Notes under the pieces: model-generated
Database searches by the model: none
What the model was told of the DNA's origin: nothing
The model's input: only the letters and a program-made list of their open reading frames with translations
From: Blastobasis lacticolella
Lineage: Eukaryota > Arthropoda > Insecta > Lepidoptera > Blastobasidae
Direction: 5' to 3'
DNA: 64,000 bases
Assembly (NCBI GenBank): GCA_905147135.1
Contig: LR990059.1
Location: forward strand, 14,903,001 to 14,967,000
Shown here: one piece after another, positions 11,941 to 21,799 of the stretch
Position numbering within the stretch: position 1 is the first letter of the stretch
Layout: each line of letters opens with the position of its first letter
Translations under genes and position numbers: made by a program

Positions 11941-12643
11941 AGTCTATACTAATAATTGAAGACCTGGGCCCTATTTTTGAAACGCTCGCCTCGATTCGTA
12001 CGGTTTTCAATTTTGATTTATTAAGGTAATAATAATAATATTATTTATTTATTTCTCTCACAACATTTGTAACATTATATAGATAGGTACATTATTACAT
12101 TAGGTACTTAATATGCAGTGAGAGCCTGGAGACCGAACTAGATTCGAGATCTCCGCCCCACTCCGGATCCTAGGTTGTATGGATATATTATACAATTGAG
12201 CATTGAGCATTTATGTGTGTTAGGTGGTTCTTAGCTTTGCTTCATTAAAATCGGTTCAGAAATTTGAAAATATTAGAGAATATGTATACTTTGTTGGGGG
12301 TATTCCGATATCTGTCGTTGCATTATCCATACAATATTTCCACCTCCGTTTTGAAAAAGAGAATGTGCTCTACCCCTGTATATGTTAAAAAATCGATATA
12401 GTAAGCCGATTCCAATAGAATAGAAAAGAATAACAGTTATTGTACAGAAAAACAACACCAAAACAAAATTATGTACAAAGTAAGAGAAAAAAAAAGATAA
12501 GTAAAATCACAACACACAGACTAAACCAATAAAAATACCTGCAAAAATATTGTTTTACACATGCGATACTGTCGTCCGCGACGACGATAATTTAATCTAC
12601 TAACCGATTTGATGAGAAAATAAATATTTCATTTATTATTATT
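11941..12643. other. No gene seen
   Basis: AT-rich. Near 12215-12275 is a fragment of the attaaaatcggttcag dispersed repeat described at 51690-51895. Nothing else was recognised. Confidence 0.4.
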
Positions 12644-12730
12644 ATCACCTCCCCTCCCCTCCCCTTTCGTGGGAGAGGCCCGAAGTCCTGCAGTGGACTG
12701 TTACGGGCTGTGATGATGATGATGATTATT
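12644..12730 (-). repeat. Family B repeat, 5' fragment
   Basis: Minus-strand fragment holding cagcccgtaacagtccactg and ctctcccacgaaaggg, ending in GATGATGATG. A (cccct)n run lies at its inner edge. Confidence 0.75.
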
Positions 12731-12831
12731 ATAAAATCCGCTTCGGGACTTCAGCCACAAAGTCACTGACAAACAGGCAGACCAACAAGAAAACAAAAAA
12801 TTAAAACGTTCATCTTTCCAACCCATATTTC

Positions 12832-12950
12832 TAGCCAACCATTCCAACCCATATTTCCAACGATTATATCAGTTTTTCTCTCACAGGGAAGCCTACCTTT
12901 CCAACCTATATTTCCAATGATGTAGACAGTTTTTCTCTCACAGCATTCCC
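12832..12950 (+). repeat. Two-copy tandem repeat, ~60 bp unit
   Basis: Each unit contains ttccaacc.atatttccaa, about 20 variable bases, then cagtttttctctcacag. Copies sit at about 12838-12890 and 12898-12945. Function unknown. Confidence 0.6.
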
Positions 12951-14351
12951 AACGGCCCCTCGCCGTGAGGACCTCTCAAAGCCATTCAAATGGCGATTAG
13001 CGTGGAGCACACCCTCCCGCTTGGGTATGGATAGCTGTAGAGTTGGGAATTATCTTGGACGTTCTTATTGTACAAAAGACAGCACATCAACCTACGCATC
13101 AGCAGTAAATAATATAATGCTAGCAATTATGCTAGCATACAAATCGGAGACGATTCAAAGTCCAAACCGGGAAGGTTGATGCAATCATCTGTACGTATTG
13201 GATAGCAAACTTTACATCTATACTAAATTCAGAAAAAGAAAAGATTTGTATTTTTGCCAACTGAAATACTACTAATCGATTTTAATAAGTTTCACTAACA
13301 GAATCCTACATTATCACTGAGAAAATCGGTCTATCAATTCCGAAGCTACGATGCCATGTTGGTTATCCTACATCATCAAGTACAAGAAAAAATCCACTTT
13401 GTACGATACTGGACGTTAAGGAGACCTTCAAAACGTTGATCTGCCGTTCCACAACCTGGCACAAAAACAATTTTTTTGTGACCTAAACTTTGTTTTTTCG
13501 TAGCGATAGTACTAAAACTCTTGTGTAGGTTCTATAAGTTAAAAAACCGGTTGGCCTCACATCTTGGCAGTTTCGCTTTTCAGCCATATTATGGTCATCA
13601 AAGTGGCAATCCATAGTCTCTGCCTACCCCACCTCTGGCACACAGAAAGGTGACTTTTGTTGTTGAAAAGTCGAAATTTGTAACCTATGTCACCCTCACA
13701 GCCTAAAACAAACAAAAAAACAGATAGTTATTAGCCACAATACCTTTCTTCGAATTTTATGATGACGATGTACGATTACAAAATTACATGATAATAATTC
13801 CTACTCACAACCTACGCATTCCCCCGTATACACTTCGATATACGTAATTGCGAATCAATATGTTGCTCACGTACTCCGCATTATCTAATTGATCTGAACT
13901 ACGGCAAAACGGATACACGACCCTTTTAACAAAATGTATTGCAGATTGCAAATTGCAATTCTGCAGGGCTATTGGCTAACTCAGTTGGCAACTGAATTTG
14001 ACATTAGATAAATCTACACTACGTCAACTACGTTGGCCACTGGCAATAGCGTCTACCAAATTAGATTTGTGTACATTTTTTATGTCAAATTCTGTTGTCC
14101 ACTAAGATAGCCAATAGCCACTACTGGTCTGTACAGTGAACTTGTTAAAAGTAGCTTGTGCGAGTTTTTGTGCCTCAAAGAACTGTTGAGAATGGGAAAT
14201 TTGATAATAATACAATTGTGAATGTGTAAGTAATTTGTCCAGCTCTTTTCTGCTATCTATACTATTATTATTATAAACAGGAAAACTTTGTCAGTTTACT
14301 ACCCGAAACTATTGAATCGATTTCAAAAATTATTTCGCTAAAAAGAAGCTG
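12951..14351. other. No gene seen
   Basis: Short ORFs only. A fragment of the aaaatcggtctatc..gaagctacgatgcc dispersed repeat occurs near 13325-13355. Confidence 0.4.
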
Positions 14352-14396
14352 CCTACATTTCCTACCGCGTACCTTTGTCGTCTATGATGCATGTAA
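14352..14396 (+). mobile_element. Left part of a small MITE, split by a 7.3-kb insert
   Basis: It contains ttcctaccgcgtacctttgt, the same terminus as the intact MITE at 37450-37578, then gatgcatgtaa. The right part resumes at 21742. In the intact copy the sequence continues gatgcatgcaactgcg, so the insertion point and the TAA duplication (14394-14396 and 21742-21744) can be read directly. Confidence 0.8.
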
Positions 14397-14515
14397 GGCC
14401 CGGATTATATCAAGCGTCGGCGACGCACCTTGCGTCGCCGACGCAACCTGCGTCGCCGACGCACCGTGCGTCGCCGACGCAACCTGCGTCGCCGACGCAG
14501 GTTGCGTCGGGCTGT
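14397..14515. repeat. Left terminal iterons, palindromic GCGTCGSCGACGC
   Basis: Five copies of the near-perfect palindrome gcgtcgccgacgc (first copy gcgtcggcgacgc) are spaced ~19 bp apart, alternating with acctt/accgt/aacct. A sixth partial copy follows. The repeated palindromes next to an element end look like transposase-binding sites (inference). The short ORF through this array is a low-complexity artefact. Confidence 0.8.
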
Positions 14516-14759
14516 CAAACGCTGGACTTCAACAGTTTAAACCATGGACTTACTACCCAAAGGGACTGCGCACTGCTTTGACTAAAACCGGGCCGAGCGA
14601 GAGTCACCATCGATAGTCCTGTGTCCCTTTCTAGTGTTGACACCATTGTTGATGCAAATTCCGAATTACTTTTATTATTTGGCGCGGACACCGACCTCAG
14701 GGCCAGGCAGAGCCGGACCGGGTGCAATCTGAAGGTCATGTTTTCACCAGGGTCCAGCC

Positions 14760-15350
14760 CAAGCTTACCCTGCTACTCGGAAACTATTGGCCCTAGAACA
14801 CTAGTTCCTAGAGTGAAATGATAACATTCCTCGAGATCATCATTTCGTATGACAGCTGTCAATGTTAAATCTTTTATAAATCGGTACCCATTGATCCTAA
14901 AACACTAGTTTCTAGAGAGAAATGATAGTACTTGTTGAGATCTACATTTCGAATGACAGCTGTCAATGTTAAATCTTTTATAAATCGGCACCCATTGGTC
15001 CTAAAACACTAGTTTCTGGAGAGAAATGGTAGTACTTGTTGAGATCTACATTTTGAATGACAGCTGTCAAACTTAGAACTGTTGTAACTCGGAAACGATG
15101 TGTCTTAGAACACTAGTTCCTTGAGCAATACGATAGTACTCATCGAGATCTACATTTTGGATGACAGTTCTAAGTTTGACAGCTGTCATACGAAATGTAG
15201 ATCTCGACGAGTACTATCATATTTCTTTAGAAACTAGTGTTCTAGAACCAATGGGTTCCGAGTTATAACACATTTAAGTTTGACAGCTGTCACCCGAAAT
15301 GTAGATATCGACGAGTACTATTACTTCTCTTTAGAAACTAGTGTTGTAGG
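14760..15350. repeat. Array of ~120-bp units that flips orientation
   Basis: Each unit has a ctagaacactagttyc..gag core, a gatagta..tcgagatctaca middle and a ttcgaatgacagctgtcaa end. Four units read forward from about 14778. After ~15165 two units read in the opposite sense (gacagctgtcatacgaaatg, then gaaactagtgttctag). Related units lie at 20560-20895 and, by duplication, at 15992-16175. Confidence 0.8.
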
Positions 15351-15990
15351 ATAAATCGTTACCGAACTCTTTCATCTGTTTTGTGGAACAAAAAGTCATA
15401 GGTTAATAACTATGTCGACTCGACGTTTGTCGGAGAAACGTTCAGTAGATCAAAAGGTATTTTGACAACTACTTTTCGGATTGTACGGATTACCTCATAA
15501 TAATACCAAATTCACGTTAAATATATTTCTCCAATAATGGCAACACCAAACACAACACTTGTCAATTTAGAATGACGATGATTATGCCAATAACATTGTG
15601 TTTACACTGTTAGAAAGGGACAAAGGACTATCGCACGCGTCGCAGACACGACTTGAAACATACAGAAAAGACGAGGCAAGGGCGCGCCGCGGGCGAGAGC
15701 AGGGGTGCGGGAGCCGGGCCTCGCCCGCAGCGCTTGCTGTCCTTGTCTTGCCTACGCTCTTGACTTATCCGCGACGAGTCTTTTCTGTGTGGCCGCTCGC
15801 TTAGGTATGTGTTTGTTGACGCAACTGATTTCGTGCAAGGAAGAACGCTTTATCGCAAATGGTTACGTGTATGAATAAAAAATGACATTTATCTTCGAAC
15901 TGTGACGAACTGTTTCTTAGACTAACATATGGGGTCGGCTTAAAAAAATAATATGACAAACAAACTCTATTTAAAACCTTGTCCTGCCTA
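15171..15990 (+). repeat. Left copy of a tandem duplication, 498 bp deleted
   Basis: 15171-15633 matches 15992-16454 base for base in register (463 bp, offset 821), with one difference noticed (agtcata against agtcgta). 15635-15990 matches 16953-17308 (356 bp, offset 1318), with two differences noticed. The left copy therefore equals the right copy minus 16455-16952. The duplication is young or an assembly artefact. Confidence 0.85.
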
Positions 15991-15991
15991 G

Positions 15992-17308
15992 TAAGTTTGA
16001 CAGCTGTCATACGAAATGTAGATCTCGACGAGTACTATCATATTTCTTTAGAAACTAGTGTTCTAGAACCAATGGGTTCCGAGTTATAACACATTTAAGT
16101 TTGACAGCTGTCACCCGAAATGTAGATATCGACGAGTACTATTACTTCTCTTTAGAAACTAGTGTTGTAGGATAAATCGTTACCGAACTCTTTCATCTGT
16201 TTTGTGGAACAAAAAGTCGTAGGTTAATAACTATGTCGACTCGACGTTTGTCGGAGAAACGTTCAGTAGATCAAAAGGTATTTTGACAACTACTTTTCGG
16301 ATTGTACGGATTACCTCATAATAATACCAAATTCACGTTAAATATATTTCTCCAATAATGGCAACACCAAACACAACACTTGTCAATTTAGAATGACGAT
16401 GATTATGCCAATAACATTGTGTTTACACTGTTAGAAAGGGACAAAGGACTATCGATGGTGACTCTCGCTCTGCCCGGTTTTAGTCAAAGCAGTGCGCAGT
16501 CCCTTTGGGTAGTAAGTCCATGGTTTAAACAGGTATAAACGTTCAGATGTCAATAGTCTAAAGGTCTATATGCACTTGTGCTGCAAAACGCAGCGTCGAG
16601 AGACAGGTTTGATGATGGCGTGCACCGTCCATACGAGTGGGTAGCACCACCTGCACCGCATTCAGCCGAAACGGTGCGATGCATAATAAATAATAATAAT
16701 GTTCCGGTGAATCGTGTGTTACATGCTGAACATGGTTCGATTTTGATAATATGATTATTTCAGCTTTCAGACATAGGTGTATGAGATTTAAAAAGTAATA
16801 CTGTCTTAGCGAGCGGCCACACAGAAAAGACGTAAGACGCAGACACGTCGCAGACGCGGCGCCCGCGCCCGTTCAATATACTTTCATACTAAATGTATAG
16901 AAACGTCGCGACGCAAAACATACAGAAAAGACAGGACTAGGACAGGGCGAGGACGCGTCGCAGACACGACTTGAAACATACAGAAAAGACGAGGCAAGGG
17001 CGCGCCGCGGGCGAGAGCAGGGGTGCGGGAGCCGGGCCTCGCCCGCAGCGCTTGCTGTCCTTGTCTTGCCTACGCTCTTGACTTATCCGCGACGAGTCTT
17101 TTCTGTGTGGCCGCTCGCTTAGGGATGTGTTTGTTGACGCAACTGATTTCGTGCATGGAAGAACGCTTTATCGCAAATGGTTACGTGTATGAATAAAAAA
17201 TGACATTTATCTTCGAACTGTGACGAACTGTTTCTTAGACTAACATATGGGGTCGGCTTAAAAAAATAATATGACAAACAAACTCTATTTAAAACCTTGT
17301 CCTGCCTA
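15992..17308 (+). repeat. Right, longer copy of the tandem duplication
   Basis: This copy keeps the middle segment 16455-16952 that the left copy lacks. That segment includes the right inverted repeat of the 14535-16536 element and the left end of the 16809-17118 MITE. The junction between copies is cctgcctag/taagtttgac near 15991. Confidence 0.8.
16809..17118. mobile_element. 310-bp MITE with TTA target duplication
   Basis: The terminal inverted repeats are gcgagcggccacacagaaaa and its exact complement, with TTA on both sides (16806-16808 and 17119-17121). Inside are gacgcgtcgcagacacg and a C+G-rich core. A truncated copy of its right half lies at 15635-15800 through the tandem duplication. 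The target site suggests PIF/Harbinger. Confidence 0.8.
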
Positions 17309-17379
17309 ACACTACACATCTTTGACTGAAGTAACGCGCAATATCGCGTCGCAGCAGTGCGTTCAGAATAGACGTTGCA

Positions 17380-17910
17380 GTGCAGTTGCCGTGCCGCTGC
17401 CGCGTCGCGCAGCGTAAGTGCGTGTTCACCTTTATTAGCACTTTTGAATCCGCGACCCTCAACATGCTTAGTGCTGTATTTCTTTTAATTGTTTGGCTGA
17501 TGCGGAGAGAGCAACGAAATCCAGGAAAAATAGTAAAAAAGAAACGACTAAAAAGATATGCTGTACATCCATTTAACACAGAAAGACATTTGTATGGCCA
17601 ATTTCATACCCATTTTAACAGACTCAGAAAGTACCTATTGTATATACGCTTTTATAAAAGCTACAGAAAGTACACAATTAGAAAAGATAACCTAAATCTA
17701 CAAATAAAAAAAATTCTCAACACAAAAAACTGTAGAATGTTATCGATTAAAAACCAACCATCTGAACATGTTACCTACTGCTGTCTGTTTGTCAATGCGT
17801 TTCTGCGCGCTGATCTTAGGAACGGCTTAAATGATTTAAGTGCGGTTTCAATAATGTATAATTGTTGTAAGCTTCACTTAAATGTAGTGTTTGTGAAATG
17901 TTTTATTTAG
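17380..17910 (+). pseudogene. Truncated Harbinger-type transposase N-terminus (likely)
   Basis: A 176-codon ORF inside the 7.3-kb element; a second Met at 17464 may be the better start. Its basic stretch followed by RYAVHPFNTERHLYGQFHTH and NRLRKY (roughly residues 60-87) resembles the opening of HARBI1-like nucleases, which typically read W.HP....R...G.FH.....LR.. From there on, similarity fades: no helix-turn-helix and no DDE residues are visible, and the ORF ends far short of the ~350-400 residues expected. An AATAAA lies at 17926-17931, 16 bases after the stop. The family call is my recognition of a short motif and is tentative. The ORF could be a decayed first exon. Confidence 0.45.
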
Positions 17911-18111
17911 ATAAAAAAGTAAATTAATAAAGATATATCAATTTAAACTCATTTTGTTCTATAAAAATGCTGTTTTGTTAAATTGGCTGAAACTTTAGTC
18001 AACTAAGTAGATGTTGACAGAAAATTTAAATATAAACAAAAAAGGACTGTTTCAGAGATTTTGACTATTCCGATGTAAGTTGATCTCAGCTCTATATTAT
18101 CAATCAAAAAT

Positions 18112-18320
18112 ATTAAATAAATATACTTGAACAATTCACACAGCGCCATCTTGCCTCAAAGTAAGCAAAGCTTGTGTTATGGATGCTAGATAACTAAAAT
18201 TACTTACATATTTTTTTAAAACATTCTCATGATAAGTACATATAACACCTAGACCCAGATAACATATATTAAAATTCATCATTTCTGAATCGAACCCAGG
18301 ATCTCTGGGTGGCAGACAGA
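18112..18320 (-). repeat. Family C SINE, head-truncated
   Basis: Minus-strand copy from the tail (acaattcacacagcgccatc) to box B (gaatcgaacccaggatct). It stops before box A. Confidence 0.85.
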
Positions 18321-18820
18321 AACAGGATTTAACTTAGTAATGCTGATGTTTTGTGGCGTTTTAAATCCACTTAAACAGAAGTCAGTCAGATTAAGGGGGA
18401 TGAGGTTATGTAGAAGACTACCATAGGCCAGCGCCAGCGTATACTCCTTTAAGATCTAAACTTTTTAGTGAACCTGGCCTACTAGCGCAGTCTTATAACC
18501 AGTTACAATGAGTGCCTTTTATGCTTTTTGCGGAATTTGACCCCATCGAAACTATGTAACATATTCAGCAAAATAAATCTGAACAGTAAAATATAACCTT
18601 AAAAGTCATTACCTGTGGTCCGTGCAGAACCAGTTCACCTGATATCCTTTTAAGTTTATCACAGATTTAAGTGTGATTATTTTCAGGGGGAATATTTTTG
18701 CATATGATAGAATGAGTTAATGATGAGTATTTAACGCGAACAAAGTCGCGGGCAACCGCTAGTAATAAATAAGTTGGATATTTTTGCAAACTTTTTACTT
18801 TGCAATACTCAATGGTAGGT

Positions 18821-18936
18821 GCCACAAACTTACCTGACACGGTGACGGCGTCGCTGTTGTTGACAAACAAAATGACATTTTTAAATGGCGACACTTAGTT
18901 CAGCTTTAAGCCACCGGGCCAGATAAGTTTGTGGCG
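18821..18936. mobile_element. MITE with gccacaaactta ends, ~116 bp
   Basis: Ends are gccacaaacttacctgac and the complement of agataagtttgtggc. Inside it reads ggcgtcgctgttgttgac, then aaatggcgacacttagttc. Copies lie at 29911-30027, 46533-46655 and 50296-50437. Some copies start CAGTGCCAC, which hints at hAT ends, but I could not read an 8-bp duplication. Confidence 0.75.
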
Positions 18937-19259
18937 AAATTTTAGTGACAATGACTTGTCACTAAAAGCTTCCCCCAAACAGGGCCGATCTGTAGTTCTT
19001 AAAGGAAACACAGCAGAAAACTCACGACGCGTTCTGCAAGCGGGTGGCCGTGACATCCCCCTTCGCTGGACAGGTCATACATGTGATTATTATTATGATA
19101 GGCTAGTGCATTGACTATCTTTCGGAGGTTGGGCATACCTCTGACCGGTGTAACTTGGGTGTAGTTTATTATTATTAAGTATAATTATTTTCTTTTTTTT
19201 GTCAATGGCTTGATCTAGAGGCGACTGCTAACTATAAATCTGAGAGCGATAGCTGCCAA

Positions 19260-19600
19260 CCGGATGCGGAAGCACAGGACAGGATGTTGTGGAGATCTCG
19301 GAAGGCGGCATATGCTCAACATGGGTGTCTTTTGGCTGATATGATGAACGTCATATCTCCGCAACTCCTTCCACTTCTCCCGGGCCCAAGACAAGCCTTG
19401 TCGGTCCAATGTAAAATCATTGTTATCTATCCCTATCCATCATTCCGATTTCTTCTCCTATTCCTTCACTGTCCATGCAGCGAGACTATGGAACTCACTG
19501 CCACATAATGTGCGTGACAGTCAGTCACTGTCTATATTTAAAAAGAGAGTCAAGGAATATTATCTTTCCCTGTCTAGTCCATAACTTATAGATTTATGTA
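19260..19600 (+). pseudogene. Non-LTR retrotransposon 3' fragment
   Basis: Two pieces in different frames. RMLWRSRKAAYAQHG near 19282 looks like a retrotransposon region but is not diagnostic. SFTVHAARLWNSLPHNVR followed by SLSIFKKRVKEYYLS near 19455-19575 is the conserved tail of jockey/CR1-like polyproteins. No intact ORF. Confidence 0.65.
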
Positions 19601-19796
19601 TTTTATATCGCTTGTTTTAATAATATGTTTATATTAGCTTTATATACCTATATATTATAATATAATATATTTATGTATTTAAATATTCAATTATTTTGCA
19701 CGTCGTATCTGCGTTACTTTAGTCTAACATCTCTCTTCTGTAGGCCTGTTGTGTCTTTTGTTCTATTATATTTCTCTGTATACGACCTATTATGTT

Positions 19797-20062
19797 TGAC
19801 GACCTGAGTGGTTCAATGGTCAACATGCCGGTCTGCCACACAAGAGGTCCCGGGTTCGATTCCCGGCCGGGCAGAAATTGAAATGATGCATTTTAATTGC
19901 TGTTACGGGTCTGGGTGTTCTATATATAATAAGTATGTATTTAAAAAGTATTTAAGTAGTATATCAATTATCTAGCACCCATAGTACAAGCTTTGCTTAG
20001 TTTGGGGCTAGATGGCGCTGTGTGAATTTGTCCACGAATATTTATTATTATTATTTATTATT
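19797..20062 (+). repeat. Family C SINE, full length, best copy
   Basis: The head closely resembles tRNA-Gly(GCC): box A tgagtggttcaatgg, an anticodon-loop-like ctgccac, and box B ggttcgattcc followed by cggccgggc. The 3' body is the same as in the other copies and ends in a TTATTA tail. RNA polymerase III would be expected to transcribe intact copies (family knowledge). It is not an authentic tRNA gene, because the acceptor stem does not close. Confidence 0.9.
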
Positions 20063-20332
20063 ATTATTATTATATCATTATTGTGTACAATAAACAGTTA
20101 AATAAATAAATAAATAAACGTCTGTACGCGGGTGCATTCAGTCCAATAGTACGCGACCGCATCGCCCACGCCTGTGTGGGGTCAGGGTCTATTATGGATA
20201 GCCCATAGAGTTACTATACGAGGTATATAACTCTATGGATATATCTTGTGATATCCAGTCTCCCAGTCTCTATACAAACTTATTTTACAGTATATAAACT
20301 CCTTGTATTGTTGACATAAAAGCCCTGCTTTA

Positions 20333-21451
20333 GTGCGGGCACAGACCTATGGAAAAGGTCAGGGACGGGCCCAACCGGCACACCTACCGGGCCGGACATT
20401 CTTAAAATTTTCTCAGTCGTTATCAAGCGCTTGCCGGGAAAGGTTAACGGGTAGAAATGGATGACGAATTAATGTGCATCGCCTTACTGTTTGGCGCTGA
20501 AAACCTACAAAAAAGGGAAAGATGGTAGGCAGTATCAGTCTACTGAACTACTGTACCTACTCGTCCAGATCTACATTTCGAATGACGGCTGTTAAACTTA
20601 AAGCCGTTATAACTCTGATTCTATTGGTCCTAGAACACTAGTCTCTAAAAAGAATTGTATCACTCGTCGAGATTTAAAGTAACTGTTGCAAATTGAAAAC
20701 TGTTATAACTTGAGAACCATAGGTCCTAGAAGAATAGTTTCTATAGAGAAATGATATTAGGTACTCGTCGAAATCTACGTTTTGTAAGAGAGACGTTAAA
20801 TTTAAAACTGTCATTCGAAATGTAGAATTCGTCGAGTACTATCATATATCTTTAGGGACTAGTGTTCTAGGACCAATAGTTTCCGAATAGAAAGAGTCAC
20901 CTTGGGACTGGACCCAGTTCAAGCCTCAGGCTAAACAGAGCCAACTTGACCCGGGTCCAATTCATGTATTCACGAAGACTGATAGCAGTAGACTGATGCG
21001 TATTTTTTTCTCGTTTTCATCTATCATTTAAACTTCACATCAACATATCTATTTACTTCTTGCCACGCAACGACTTTGAGATTACGGTTGTATATTTCAA
21101 CATAGGAATTTTTGCCCTGCCAAAGTAATGGACTCAGGGTCAACCATAGAGGAATATACCTTTCCCAGGTATACCAATCTCTTTGATAATTTTATTACAG
21201 ATCCGCCCCGATGGGCCCGGCCCGGAAAGCTTACGGTCTGTATATGCCGATTATAAGAAGATTATATGCAAGCCTCGCCTCTTTCAGGACGGTTGAAAGT
21301 TTTGACCGGGTGCGCTCTCCGGGCGTCTATAAGTGTGTGACGGCTAGTACATTGTCGATGAAAATAATATGGCCTTCACGTTAAACCCGGCCCGGCCCTG
21401 ATCGGCAGGTCTGGCCCGGCCCGGCCCTGACCGGTAGGTCTGTGCCCGGCC
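20333..21451. mobile_element. 1.1-kb element with TTA target duplication
   Basis: The ends are gtgcgggcacagaccta and, on the complement, ggccgggcacagaccta, with TTA on both sides (20330-20332 and 21452-21454). It holds a reverse-palindromic array (20560-20895) and GC-rich cccggcccggccctga repeats near its right end. No ORF with a domain. It is a third TWA-flanked element inside the composite. Confidence 0.7.
20560..20895. repeat. Second ~120-bp unit array
   Basis: Units contain agatctacatttcgaatgac, ggtcctagaacactagtctc and, in the opposite sense at the right, cgagtactatcatatatct then gactagtgttctagg. They match the array at 14760-15350, although this one lies in a different element. Confidence 0.75.
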
Positions 21452-21460
21452 TTAGAATTC

Positions 21461-21741
21461 TTGACGCAACCTGCGTTTTACCTGCGTCGCCGACGCAACC
21501 TGCGTTTTACCTGCGTCGGCGCGCGCATTTGAAAATCATACAATTTTGAGTTGACAGCTTAACGAAAGATGCGTCGCCGACGCAGGCAGCGTCGATAACG
21601 CAGGTTGCGTCGGCGACGCAGGTAAAACGCAGGTTGCGTCGGCGCGCGCATTAGAAGTTCATACAATTTTGAGTTGACAGCATAACGCAAGTTGCGTCGC
21701 CGACGCAACGTGCGTCGCCGACGCTTGATATAATCCGCGCC
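21461..21741. repeat. Right terminal iterons of the 7.3-kb element
   Basis: At least five gcgtcgSCgacgc palindromes are mixed with cgcaacctgcgttttacc units. Two ~100-bp direct repeats each carry gcgcgcatt.gaa, atacaattttgagttgacag and a final gcgtcgccgacgc. The block is longer than its left counterpart (281 against ~119 bp). Confidence 0.8.
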
Positions 21742-21799
21742 TAACTGTGTCGAAATATCAGGCTACTCGTCAACAAAGGTACGCGGTAGGATACCCGGA
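21742..21799 (+). mobile_element. Right part of the split MITE
   Basis: It begins with the second TAA copy, then ctgtgtcgaaatatc, acaaaggtacgcggtagg and acccgga. This matches the right half of 37450-37578. Confidence 0.8.

Larger units (their letters stand above)
14535..16536. mobile_element. Inverted-repeat element nested in the composite
   Basis: About 125 bp at 14535-14660 reappears inverted at about 16410-16536. The outer ends read gtttaaaccatggacttact and the arms share gactgcgcactgctttgact and gcgagagtcaccatcgatag. Mismatches are few. TTTAAAC abuts both outer ends, so the target duplication is ambiguous. No transposase was found inside. Confidence 0.65.
14397..21741. mobile_element. 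7.3-kb composite TWA element (PIF/Harbinger-like)
   Basis: The ends are inverted repeats: ggcccggattatatcaagcg at the left and, on the complement, ggcgcggattatatcaagcg at the right, continuing into gtcggcgacgc. TAA flanks both sides exactly. A TWA target duplication with a GGC-starting end is the PIF/Harbinger pattern. Inside lie a truncated Harbinger-type transposase N-terminus (17380-17910), two further TWA-flanked elements (16809-17118 and 20333-21451), an inverted-repeat element (about 14535-16536), two family C SINEs, a small MITE and a retrotransposon tail. No complete transposase is present, so any movement would have needed one supplied in trans. The element could also be an assembly-stacked nest; the family call is inference from the target site and ends. 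Confidence 0.7.

Noticed and set aside
14413..14505. CRISPR-like regular repeats
   Set aside because: The GCGTCGCCGACGC units are palindromes separated by only ~6 near-identical bases, with no unique spacers, in a eukaryotic transposon end.
14535..16536. piggyBac element on a TTAA site
   Set aside because: TTTAAAC at both ends includes TTAA, but the ends (accatgg) do not start with the CCC typical of piggyBac and no transposase is present.
19797..19870. tRNA-Gly gene
   Set aside because: Box A, box B and the anticodon-like loop are present, but the acceptor stem does not pair and the sequence continues into the family C SINE body, as in several other copies.
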